A stretch of DNA of 64,000 bases from Margaritispora aquatica (Eukaryota > Ascomycota > Leotiomycetes > Helotiales > Discinellaceae). The stretch's first letter is position 1; each line of letters begins with the position of its first letter. Location of the stretch: positions 868,001 to 932,000 of the forward strand of contig VJWN01000007.1 of assembly GCA_007644065.1 (NCBI GenBank). The letters run 5' to 3'. The position numbers were made by a program, and so were the translations under genes. This document shows, one piece after another, positions 21,920 through 31,979 of this stretch. Below the pieces are notes generated by a model, which searched no databases, was not told where the DNA came from, and saw only the letters and a program-made list of their open reading frames with translations.

Positions 21920-22902
21920 GGCGGCAGCAATGTCCACACAAGATACTGTTGGGAACTCTTCTTGATCTAAATGAAGGAGGGCGAGTGAGAGAGTGCAGCT
22001 GCACAGCATTGAAGAAAAGATCCCGTTGTGGGAGTGATGGGATGGGATTGGAGAATATCCATCTTCCTAAGACCTTTCGTCGGGATAGAGATCAGCAGGC
22101 TGTTAAACCAGGAAAAGGAAGGAGAACATGGAGCTGCAGCCAAAACAGCAAGTTCAAGTTAAGATCCCACATGTGCAGCTTCCGTGTGAAGTTTTAGTGT
22201 CGAATCGTCATTCATCTGGAAGAAGAAGGTGGGGCAGAGTAGCTTTCGGTAGCGAAGCCGAGACGGGATCTCCTCCGATAGCTTGAGTTCCACAGTAGCT
22301 AGGGAGTTGTGCTAGTCACATCGTCACATCTATCCTGCTTTCAGGCTGAAGGTCTAGAGCTTAACCATTGATGTGTACTTGATACACCCCACCTAACTGG
22401 TTGGATATGCATTCAGATTCTGATGCCAGGAACCATCTGCCGAGATCGACAAGCTTTAGATGCACGTTTTGATAAGCTAAAAATCGCAGTCTCAGTAACA
22501 AGGTGCGAAATATGTTTATCCCATCAGCTTAAGTTAATGACAGGACGGAGATAAGCTTTGGGTGAGTGGATATCAGATCTTTGTGACCGATCTTGTCACA
22601 TTTTGAAGTGATATGCAGGTGGCATTCTCTATGCCGCAGCCACAATTCCTATCTATTTTGTGAGATCACAGTGTTAGCGTTGATTCGCTGTATATCAACG
22701 ACGGGGTGCATGTCCTCCTGCAAGATGGACAGAACCCTTGCGCTTCTTGAAGGGATTCTGTTCATTCAAGACCCTTCGCTTGCTCGCGCCATCATCATTT
22801 GTTACCACGCTGGGGTTTATTATTATTCCGAATTTTCATCAGATGTGAACCTAGTGCCGAAACTAACCTCCTCGAACGTTATGCAATAATGTACCGACAG
22901 CA
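21920..22902. other. Upstream region of the RGS-LOV gene
   Basis: About 980 bp hold the photoreceptor promoter and the 3' flank of EXO5. The first 90 bp could be coding if the ATG at 22009 is used. No other gene or clear light-response element was identified. Confidence 0.4.
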
Positions 22903-24548
22903 CTAAACAGCCGAACCTCTCCTCCTCGACATTCTCACTTTCTCCTTCGCTTCCTCGACCTTCTTCAACCTCCACTCACACCCATCCGCGAAATCACAGC
23001 TACGACATTTAAATGCTTCCTGCACAATCACGCCCTCTGCCTCTCGCTTACCATTCCACCACTCCATTTCATGATTAAGATACTTCGTGAGATGGTCATC
23101 ATCCATCGCGATTTCTTTGCTTCCCACTATTTCCCCAGTGTCTCGTGATCGGTACTCTGCTTTGAGGACTCGCCCTAAAGAGTCTGCACCGTTGGGGAGT
23201 GTGAGTTGGAATTCGGTTATCATCAGGGACCAAAGAGCAGACAGTGTGTTGTGAGCCAGAAGCACAGACATAGAGTCTTGACTCGATGGCGAGTCTGAAT
23301 CATCTGATGTCTGAGGTTCTTGGGCATCGTAAAACAACTCATCGTTCAGACTCCCAACCTGAGTGATGAATGAGTCCGAAAAGATTTTCTTCACATCAAG
23401 ATCGTAGCGCGTGGCAAGGACCTCAAAATCCACGGTATTTGTTGCTAGCGAGGCAAGTAATCGGTGATAGAGCATTAATTGGACCTTGGTTGGACGAAAG
23501 CTGGCTTCGTTTGGCAGACTTTTCACACCTCGTGTTTTCACATCGCATAGATAGACTTTCTTCGACTGCGAGCGTCGCTTGTTTGATTTTCCGCCGCTTG
23601 CCTTGAGAAACTCTGATATGGTAGGCTGGTCTGAAGGCGGCTCAATAATAGTCGCCGAATTTTCTAGCGTCTTTTCAAGCTTCGCATCCGGACATATATA
23701 TGATAACTCATCGATGACTCCATTCACGACGAGTCCATCTACAGTTCCCCAGATCTCGAGCTCCCTTGTAAGTCCAGTGCCCCTGAGCGTCCGTAGCCCT
23801 TGTATGACATTCCATATCCTAAGTCCCCACGCGTCTTCTCTCGTCTGTAGATCCACCCTGACGGTCGTATGAACCTGATCTTCGAGTTTCTGGTGCACAG
23901 CGCTACCTTGCTTCATCGCAGACGTTCTCCTTTTCTTCCCGTGCTTCGTCAAGGTATACCAATACTGCAGCTCACACCAAGCTGGTGATACCAGGTCTGT
24001 CACGGATAGAGCTTTCTTCGGCCTCGTCCGAAACCTCTCGATTGGCGATCGCGTGTCTGGTGGTGCATTTTGCAATGCCTCATCGACAGGCACATCAAGA
24101 GTAACGTTGTAGCCAGTTGCATCTGAGATGATGGCCTCTGACTCGATTTCACGCAATTTCCTACTCACTGACCGCTTTAGCATCAGTCAGAAAGTCCTCC
24201 AACGCATCAGTAACTAACAGGCAAAGACTCACAGTCCGGGTACTTGACACCTCTAACACTTTGATTGATCTGCTCAGCAACCTGCTCTGCAGCCCTCGCG
24301 GCCTGAAACAGAGGGGAGCGCTCCTCCCTCCCAAAGACACGAGGGAGACGCAAACTCTGCCGTGCATTATGGTTCTCGATTTCGTTGACAATGGGATTGT
24401 CCTCCTCGGCAGCAACGGGGTTCGGGCTACGCGATAGCAATTTCTCAACGATAAGCTCTTCCTCTGGCGAGAAATCAGAGCCGTAGTCTGTGTCTTCGTC
24501 TTCGAGGACGGGATCCGAAGGGATAGGTGTAGTGGCAGGACTAGCCAT
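22903..24548 (-). CDS. EXO5: Exonuclease V, mitochondrial (EXO5)
   Basis: Exons are 24548-24233 and 24167-22903, separated by a 65-nt intron; the product is 526 residues. Splicing at the CAG before TGAGTAGG restores RGVKYPDLSRKLREIESEA, the expected EXO5 sequence. The acidic N-terminus carries DYGSDFSPEEE. The nuclease core has SVTDLVSPAWCELQYWYTL, GSAVHQKLEDQVH and VYLCDVKTRGVKSLP (a PD-(D/E)XK-type fold). Four cysteines expected to hold a [4Fe-4S] cluster are present: about C170 and C493, C496, C502 (FKCRSCDFADGCEW). In yeast this single-strand exonuclease is needed for mitochondrial DNA maintenance, and in animals for crosslink repair. The chain has the length expected of fungal EXO5, with no sign of damage. 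Confidence 0.9.
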
Positions 24549-25481
24549 GCCGATGAAAGTATTAGATCAGTCCATGAAGCGGAATTGCTAGATTGTTTTG
24601 ATTGTCGATGACGGTGATAAACTCGGGTTGATTGATCGCGACTCGCGCTGTCATGTGACCCAGCCCTGGACGAGAAAGAAGATTACTCGAACTTCCTTTT
24701 CTCTCATTTGCACAAAGCCGAATCAACACTTTCATCTTCTGCCTTTGCCTTTGAAATTTTGTAATTCAGTACCAAATATGACAGCGTGGCGTCTAGTTTC
24801 AAACCTTCAGCTGGTCCTTTTGAACTTCAGGCACCGTTCCTGAGCACCACCACAGCCTCCACCTTTGATCAGCCCTACAAAGTTGTGGACAAGTCAGCAG
24901 GACTTAAGGACTCATTTTCAACTCTCCATGCTGCTTGTCACACAAGCCTGTCTCGTATTCTTGCTACCTGTCATTGGAAAACTGGATTCTAATTGCAAGA
25001 TTCTATAAATAACCCCACTTCCAATTCCCCTCGTCTCTTCACAACCTTTCGCCAAAGAGCGGGAGCCTGGTTCCTGTTTCTCCACGTCTGTTTCAGGTTC
25101 AGGTCCAGTCTCTCGACACGAGATCCTCATCCAACCACCGAAGATAATCAGGTCTTGAGACGTGCTGCTATTTGTGGTGTGAGGGGGAGGAATGAACAGA
25201 CTGTTATTCTCACCAGGCTACCGTTTTGTATATCTCTTTATGCTCTCTCTCCTTCAATTTCACTTCCGTATCCTCTCATCTGTTTTGTTGTTTTGTACCT
25301 GCATATCTGTTTTCCGTGTCTGGGTATTCCCCACCTATCTGGTTGGTGAGTGTTTACAGAGTTGTACAGTTATCACGTGTGTTGTGATACATCATTTGTA
25401 TGAGCATTCAACCTCAAATTTCTCATCAAATCATTATCAAAACAAAATATCTCTAGCTTGCTCTCCAGACTTCACATTATC
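24549..25481. other. Intergenic between divergent EXO5 and the tail-anchored F-box gene
   Basis: About 930 bp. The EXO5 promoter lies at the left, and a T/C-rich leader (25200-25480) precedes the plus-strand ATG. Open frames overlap this leader but have no domain signature. Confidence 0.4.
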
Positions 25482-26071
25482 ATGTCTCCGAAGTCCAAAA
25501 TGGAGCAAGAGCCGGTTTCTCTGCCTACAAATCAAATTTCACTCACATCCCTTCCCACGGAACTCCACCTTCAGATCGCCTCTTACCTCGATTATCCGGA
25601 TGCGTTGAGCCTGAAGCATACATCTCGGCATTTTTACAGCTTCGTGTACACGGGCGTGAATCTGAAAATCGAATGGTTGATCGATAGAAGACGCCTGCAT
25701 TTGGATTGTCCACACGATAAGGGTTGTGAGTTGGGAAGCGATATGCAGTTCTGCAGAGGCAGCGTCAGGTAAGACATCACTTTTCATACCCTTCTTTGAT
25801 CATCCAAACTAATGAAAATAGGCTGCTCATGAAAAGAAGGAGAGAGCATGGAGAATGTGATACTAGGGAGGGAGGTCGGGGCTGTTTGGTCTTTGGCACG
25901 AAGCAATGCACGTTTAGGAAAGCGAAGCGAGGGCCCTGGCAGCTTTGTAGAGAAAAGATGTCGAGTTTGGCAGCGGGAAACAGTGTAGTTTTGTGGATGA
26001 TGTTTGTGCTTTCTGGAATTGGGCTTGCGTTGGGTTTAAATTTGCTTGTGCGGTCTAGTGTCACAGCATAG
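25482..26071 (+). CDS. Small F-box-like protein with C-terminal membrane anchor
   Basis: Exons are 25482-25768 and 25822-26071, with a 53-nt intron; the product is 178 residues. Residues about 22-60 are an F-box-like motif (LTSLPTELHLQIASYLDYPD, then ALSLKHTSRHFY). A cysteine-containing middle part follows (CPHDKGCELGSDMQFC, then GECDTREGGRGC). The protein ends in a hydrophobic segment (SVVLWMMFVLSGIGLALGLN) and a short RSS tail, consistent with tail anchoring. It is far shorter than the two large F-box-like proteins in this window. An SCF role is inferred from the motif alone. It converges with the dehydrogenase gene, with only about 105 bp between stops. Confidence 0.7.
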
Positions 26072-26176
26072 TAGCAGCTCGAACTCGCAGGCAGCGTTGT
26101 TGGAATAACTATGATTAATGTATAATGACCTATAATTAATTTATAATGTAATAATCCCTCAGCCAGACTTCCCTAT

Positions 26177-27276
26177 TTACCATGGATATCTCTCTCCCTC
26201 CCAAGTCCAAAAACTCGCCTCGCCATCCTCCCCTTTTTGTCCTTCTCTCTCACTGCTAACTTTCCCTCCCTCATCTTCCCCTCCCCATCCCTTCTCACTG
26301 ATCGTTTTCAACATACACCTAATACTCTCTTCCGGACTGATGATCCCCTCAACCTCCCAGTCAAGGCTCACATTCGCCGCCATATCAGTACTAACCTCAC
26401 CCGGGTGAATCGCCAGCACAACCGGTGCTTTCACCTGCTCTTCCTGGCTATCATTCTCACTTAGTTGAGGAGCAGACGCTTTTTGGTCCAATTCAGCAGC
26501 CAGATGTCGCAATCCCTGGTTCAGCGCAGCCTTAGACACAGAATAAGCGCCAAATCCATCTTCAAAAGAGCGGAAATTCGTAGTCGAACCAGAGTCAGAG
26601 GACGTGAAAACTAGGGTTCGGATGTGTATTGCTGGTGTTGATGTTTTCGCGAGAGGGCAAGAGAGGGCAAGGAGGTGCTGTGCTGTGAGGAGGGGTCCGA
26701 TGGTGTTGGTGTTTAGATGGTGTGCAAATGATGAGAATGTGCTGAGTTTTGGTTAGCTTGAGCTTCAGTTACGAAATTTAAAGTTAAAACTGGCGATAGG
26801 AAGTGATGTCCAGAATCATTGAAAGTGTTTGAAGAACAAACATGATATGGGCGAACTCACATCTCACATATCCTCCCCGGATACTCCAAAATACCCGCAT
26901 TGATTACCACAACATCAATCACTCCCGGTCTCTCCCCATTCGCAAGCACACCTCCCTCCTCACCCAGATTCCTCACTTCCCCCGCAAAGCGCTTGATACT
27001 TTCCTCATCACTGACGTCGCATTCCAGCACCGTCAGATTCCGTCCATTCTTTCCCTCAAGCAATGGGAGCAATTTGCTTGCACTCAATCTTGTGTCTGGA
27101 TGTGAGGTTGAGGTGGCATTTGGCGAGGAGATTAAAGTGTCATGGGACTGAGAGGTGGACGGGGGAGAGGCGCGCGCCGTGGCGATCACGATGTCGCCTC
27201 TGTCTAGGAGTTGGGTCACAAATTCGAGGCCAATACCCCGGGAGGCGCCGACGATGAGCCAGGTTTGTTGTGGCAT
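26177..27276 (-). CDS. Short-chain dehydrogenase/reductase (SDR)
   Basis: Exons are 27276-26861 and 26741-26177, separated by a 119-nt intron; the product is 326 residues. The nucleotide-binding motif is WLIVGASRGIGLEF near the N-terminus. VLECDVSDEESI supplies the acidic residue near the adenine, and VVINAGILEYPGRI the NAG motif. Exon 2 supplies HHLNTNTIGPLLTAQ, a serine-rich strand TLVFTSSDSG, and the catalytic YSVSK (about Y205 and K209). This is the complete classical SDR set (N, S, Y, K). Insertions rich in Ser/Thr and Glu/Gly enlarge the chain beyond the usual 250 residues. Substrate and cofactor preference cannot be told. ATG 27276 directly precedes the Rossmann strand, so it is chosen over upstream in-frame codons. 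Confidence 0.88.
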
Positions 27277-28063
27277 TTTGAGCGAGCGATGGATTTGTGT
27301 GTGTTTGGGTGTTGGAACTGAAGTGGACTGTGGTGAGTTGGAAGGTGCGAAGTTAGACGATGTTTGAGGAGAGTGATTGGAAAAGTGGGGGCTTAGCGAT
27401 GTATTCAAGGGAGGTCGCTCAATTTGACTACTTTTTGTAGACTTAGAAGGCATTAGTATACCTCTCTCATAGGATAATTTGTTTGAGTAATGTGAGTAAA
27501 CCTCTCCTTGAGAGCAAACAGTTCTGATGAAGAACTTATGCAAACGCACGCCAAACTCCTCGAAGCCCACTAATTAGGACGTCCGATTTCTCGCTTTCTC
27601 AGGTATATAAAATCAAAATACCACTTCTCCGTCAATAACGACCAATGGAGGTATGATGCAGTGACGTACTGCATTAATTTTGTTGATTGTATCTTCATAG
27701 TTTAGTTTCCCGTGAACACGTTAGGATAGCCCTAGCTAGTTTTGTAGAGTGCCTTCTATCAGACGCTAGGTATTTCGAGTTTTGCCATTTTGATGTAATT
27801 ATTTCTTTGGTTGGGTGGATGGCATGATGATTTAAAGCACTGGATTCAGGAATTCATTTTTATATGCGAGAAACAAATTTGAATATCTCGTGGGCTATGC
27901 AGTAGCAAACATGTGAGACAACCCATATATTCATTTCTATCCTCCATGCAGTTCTCAAGGCGTCTTCCTATTTACAAATTCGCGCCTCGTGTCTAACACC
28001 TCGTGCCTAATGCCTCGTTTTTCGCCTATGCCATCTCAAATATAATCTGCTCATTTCAGAGTC
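27277..28063. other. Intergenic, no gene seen
   Basis: About 790 bp of AT-rich DNA containing the dehydrogenase promoter and the 3' flank of the CBM1 gene. Nothing else was recognised. Confidence 0.4.
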
Positions 28064-29171
28064 CTATGAATTCGCCACAGCATCATTGTAATAGTGGATC
28101 TAAGAATCATCAGTATCTTATCCCAACGAGTCAAACACATTTCAAACTCACAGTCTCATCCACACACCCAGCTGGAGTCAAGTAGGCATAATTCCCCAAG
28201 TTGATGTACAGACTCTGATTCTCACACACCAACCAGGCGCTCGTGTTGGGGCGACTGATAGTTGGTACGCTCCATGTGACGGCATCACCAGAGAACGCAA
28301 AGGTACCAAAGGTGTTCATCGTCGTCGCGAACGACATGCCGAGCTTCACGACTCCGGTAATGTTGGAGGGGTTCTCGACATTGGCGTACAGGAGACCGGA
28401 GGGAGTTGTTTGCACCAGCTGACCTGAGACGATTTGGAATTGGCCCGCGGTGGTGTATGATGCGAGGACGGCAGGGCCGGGGACACCCGTGGGGACGCTC
28501 TGTAGGTATGAGTGGAAGTTAGGAGCCTCGACGGCGCGGATCCAGAGATAACCGCTTTGGAGGGTTGCTGTTGTGGAGGGGCCGGTTGTAGTGGTGGTTG
28601 AGGTTCGGGTCAGCGAATCTGTGATCGTGGTGCGGGTTGTGCTTGAAGCTGTTTTTGTGAAGCTGGTGGCACTAGTGGCGGTGGTTGAAGATCTAGATGC
28701 GCTGCTGGTAGTCGATGATCGTGTTGAGGTTGTAAGTGTTGAGGATCTCGAGGAACTAGTTATGGTTGAGGACCTGACGGAACTGCTTGAGCTAGAGACC
28801 TTCGTCGAGCTAGACTTCGAAGAGCTTGACGCGGCTGCAGATGTGCTACTTGTACTTGCAACTCCAGGGAGACATTGGGAATAGTCTTTCGAGTTTGATT
28901 AGTGGGAGGCATTTCGAAAGGGTGGACGACTGTACATTCACTGTGCAAATTAGCGAGAGTGTCGGACTCCTAGAAGGAGACAACTTACTGGAAATACACG
29001 CAAGTTGTACCAGCTACACATGTGAATGGCCCAGCCCAGTTGAGGCCTCCACCTATACCAATTTGTCAATTTTTTGACCTCCTATTATTTATTGGACAAC
29101 TCACACTGTCCATAAACACTTTGCTGTGCTAACGCAGCCGTAGCCGACAACAAAATCAAAAGAGTCTTCAT
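28064..29171 (-). CDS. Secreted CBM1 (cellulose-binding) protein with Ser/Thr linker and unknown C-terminal domain
   Basis: My model has five exons: 29171-29105, 29052-28989, a 5-nt microexon 28940-28936, 28885-28152 and 28099-28064. The product is 301 residues. A signal peptide (MKTLLILLSATAALA) leads into CBM1 at about residues 18-52: VYGQCGGLNWAGPFTC, then GTTCVYFHEYYSQCLPG. The four cysteines are spaced C-x10-C-x5-C-x9-C, as in fungal cellulose-binding modules. The HEY residues come only if the microexon is used. A Ser/Thr-rich linker of about 70 residues follows. The C-terminal domain of about 145 residues starts near SGYLWIRAVEAPNF, includes NITGVVKLGMSFATTMNTFG and ends GCVDETIHYYNDAVANS across the last intron. 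I do not recognise this domain. The protein probably binds plant cell wall; an enzymatic role is unproven. Confidence 0.8.
28936..28940 (-). other. 5-nt microexon in the CBM1 gene
   Basis: The exon TGAAT is flanked by a 48-nt intron (28941-28988) and a 50-nt intron (28886-28935). Both have GT...AG ends and CTAAT branch sites. It completes HIS-GLU-TYR inside CBM1. Skipping it shifts the frame and truncates the protein soon after. Confidence 0.75.
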
Positions 29172-29698
29172 GGTCAAAATCCGCTCTAGAACTAAGAAAC
29201 ACCAAGACAAAATTCCAGAGGGCATGTAGGGGGTTGACTTACATATTATAACCTCAACTTCAAGTACCGGACCGAAAGTGCCTGTTTTTTGTCATTCTGG
29301 CAAATTGAGTACCTCCGTGTGATCATTCCAAAGTAACTTTGAGAGGAAGTATTTTGTTTGGTACCAGATATTGAAACAGGCTGATTGGATGAATGGAATA
29401 GACGCAGGAGATATAGTGTTTTGCGGGGGAAACTCCCGTCGGCAGTCAAGCTCCGCAGAATTAACATCATGTGATTGAAGAAAAAATGTGACAGCAAACA
29501 AGAATCCTATTTGAGGTTAAACATTGGATGTCCTCCTTATAGAAATAAGGATCACAGAGTGAAAGCTAGATTGACGGTCATATTTTGCTAGAGAAGTCTG
29601 CTGGAATATGTAATGCCGCTAATTTGTACAAGCGAAGACGATGGCAAAAAATGATCAAATCTGGCGCCATAGATTGATATACAATAAACTTACAAGCC
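29172..29698. other. Intergenic, promoter of the CBM1 gene
   Basis: About 530 bp of AT-rich sequence. Short open frames lack support. No other structure was seen. Confidence 0.4.
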
Positions 29699-31695
29699 TC
29701 ATGCTCCTTTAACAGATTTGTGTCTTAACAAACAATGCTCTCCCCACTTCCTACGAAATTTCTCAGGAATAAATGGATAATCCGGAACCCATATCATCCG
29801 AGCAATTGTATGTGTTCGTGATGCATCGAGAAACGGCTCACAAGCCACCTTATCCCAGTGGTCTGCATCGAGTATATAATGTGGCTCAAGCTCAGACGAA
29901 TTTGAGCCTGGATAGTAGGTATCGACCAAAAAGTTACAGAATCTTAAGTCAACCTACAAGAGTTAAACTTATTCCAAGAAACCGCTAATAGGGAAACTTA
30001 CATATTTGCTCATGTCTTCGATATTCTGATCATTCATACCAGATGGGGTCATCCAAGCTCCTGCCCAGAAACCATTTTTTGCCTCGGAGAATTCCCCGGG
30101 GAGCAGTCCGTCAAACTCACTCTTGACGAACTTTGCCCTCATGTCGTTTGGGAGATGGAAAGAGCTTGGGAATCGATACCACTCTTTACCGAAACATACC
30201 GAGTCTCCTCGAACCCCGATATTCTCCAAGGGCTCATAAATCTTCAGAGGTGCTGAATATGCGGTATAGAGACCGTAGATTCTTGCCAAGCCTAGATCGA
30301 CTGACCCTATCATGACCGTACTTACAACGAATAGCTTCAGGCGTGGAGGAATTTTGCCAACCAATGTTTTGGGATCGGTCCCTCCAAAGGCAGCCAGTAC
30401 TATGTGCAACGCCATTGCAGCATTTAGCGCGAGCGCTGGATATGCTGGATACATGAATCGTTCCTCTTTGTGTGGTTGGAAGCTGAATATACCCAGCCAG
30501 AGATAGAATGGACTCATGAAGATAACGCTTCGCAATCCCGTGATTGAGCTTCCTTGCTGCTGACCACGCATAAACAGTTTTTGGAGTGCAAAGAGGGGAA
30601 GAGCGGCGACGGCTAGTACAAACCAGATATTGAAGTTGAGAAGCAAATTTCGAATGTAAAAATGCCATGCCTCGGTTCCATAGATTTCTGGTCCTTTACC
30701 CTCTCCCCCAAAGATATTGTAGACAACTATATTCCAAGGAACAAGGACGAGTTTCTTGTAGAAGAAACCAGTGATCAAAAATTCGAACACCTGAATATGT
30801 TAACGAGAGGCGCTAGAATTTGTTCAATCTTGATGACGTACCAATACGAGACAAGCTGCGACAATGCCTCGCATAGAGCGCATAATAACATCTATTATGG
30901 CATCTTTGTTACTGAGTGATGCAAAAATGACTTCCTCGAACAGGAATGGCAGTGATAATGCCATAGAAAATGGCCATCCCACAACACCACCTATTGCGAA
31001 CCAAGTTATGGCCTGAGTTGTTTTTAATCCACCTCTCCAGTTCATGAAAGCAGCCATGCCCAGCATTGTTGTGTACATAGCAAAGCTTGATGGTAGAAAC
31101 GATGCAGAGGCGATGAACATTCCTGGGCTGAAGATCATAGACATCATAAAGAACAGTGCGATGCGAGGGTTCAGAATATTGTTGATAACTCTGAAGAGCA
31201 TCGTTTGGCAAATTGCACAAATGAAGCCCAATGCATACCGTATAAAGTAGAATTCCCCCACCTAGCCTGGTTAGTATATAAAGCAGCAAGAAGTGTAAAG
31301 AGTAGTATACCTTTGTTGAGAAAGGTAGTATTCTTCTGAAGCTACCAATCACGGCATGAAATGCGATGTAGAGCCAACTCCGTATTGCGTAGTCTGGCGA
31401 ATACTCCCACGTCTCGAGTCCATAGCCATGAGTTATGAAATGGGTCGGCTCCCAGTAGTTGAAAGTCTCATCACAGTCCTGTATAGGTGCGAAGATCGCT
31501 GCCAAAAGATTGACAGCAAAAAAGACGTAGAAGGCACTTATTGGTTCGACTGCGAAAGGGGTTGGAGGTCTGATCAACGTTAGCTATCCATTTACATCAT
31601 GCAAGAGAGATGGAATACTTCTTCTTCTTAGGTCGCGGAGTGACAGGAGCTTCGCCTCCACTCAAAGGCATATATCCATCTGCTCTTGGAGGCAT
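29699..31695 (-). CDS. ALG9: ALG9 alpha-1,2-mannosyltransferase
   Basis: Exons are 31695-31619, 31569-31311, 31261-30842, 30790-30002 and 29953-29699, with introns of 48-51 nt; the product is 599 residues. ALG9 (GT22 family) adds two alpha-1,2 mannoses to the dolichol-linked N-glycan precursor in the ER lumen. Diagnostic sequence includes IQDCDETFNYWEPTHFI and THGYGLETWEYSPDYAIRSW (lumenal acidic loop), many hydrophobic segments, and FSFQPHKEERFMYPAYP near residue 359, the GT22 HKEERF motif. The C-terminus has MNDQNIEDMSKYVDLRF, as in fungal ALG9, and WVPDYPFIPEKFRRKW. The cytosolic start is short and basic (PRPKKKKP). The gene is divergent from NAF1, with 284 bp between start codons. It appears intact. 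Confidence 0.93.
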
Positions 31696-31979
31696 TGTGT
31701 AGATATTGACCTTCTCTTGAGCGTTGGCGCCGGAATGTTTGTAAGTCAAGTCTACTGTTTTTTGCCCTAAGATACTTCCACTGTCTCTCGTCCCGTCTCG
31801 TGTCCCATTGCTTTTTCGACCGGGATTTAGATGCCCTATGACGCCGTCCGAGAACCCCTGGTAGCCTCGGCCGGCGCTAGCACATCGCGCCCCAGATTTT
31901 ATTTTCTACAGAGAAAGTCAACAGCAAATTGTTACAATAACTACCTATCTTTTAGAACACAACTTACGCACAACACGCA
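31696..31979. promoter_or_regulatory. Divergent promoter of ALG9 and NAF1
   Basis: Only 284 bp separate the two start codons, so both housekeeping promoters must overlap here. It contains ATG-like triplets but no long upstream ORF in front of NAF1. Confidence 0.55.

Noticed and set aside
28573..28884. Plus-strand Val/Glu-rich ORF opposite the CBM1 gene
   Set aside because: It is the complement of the Ser/Thr-rich linker and shows the expected mirror composition.
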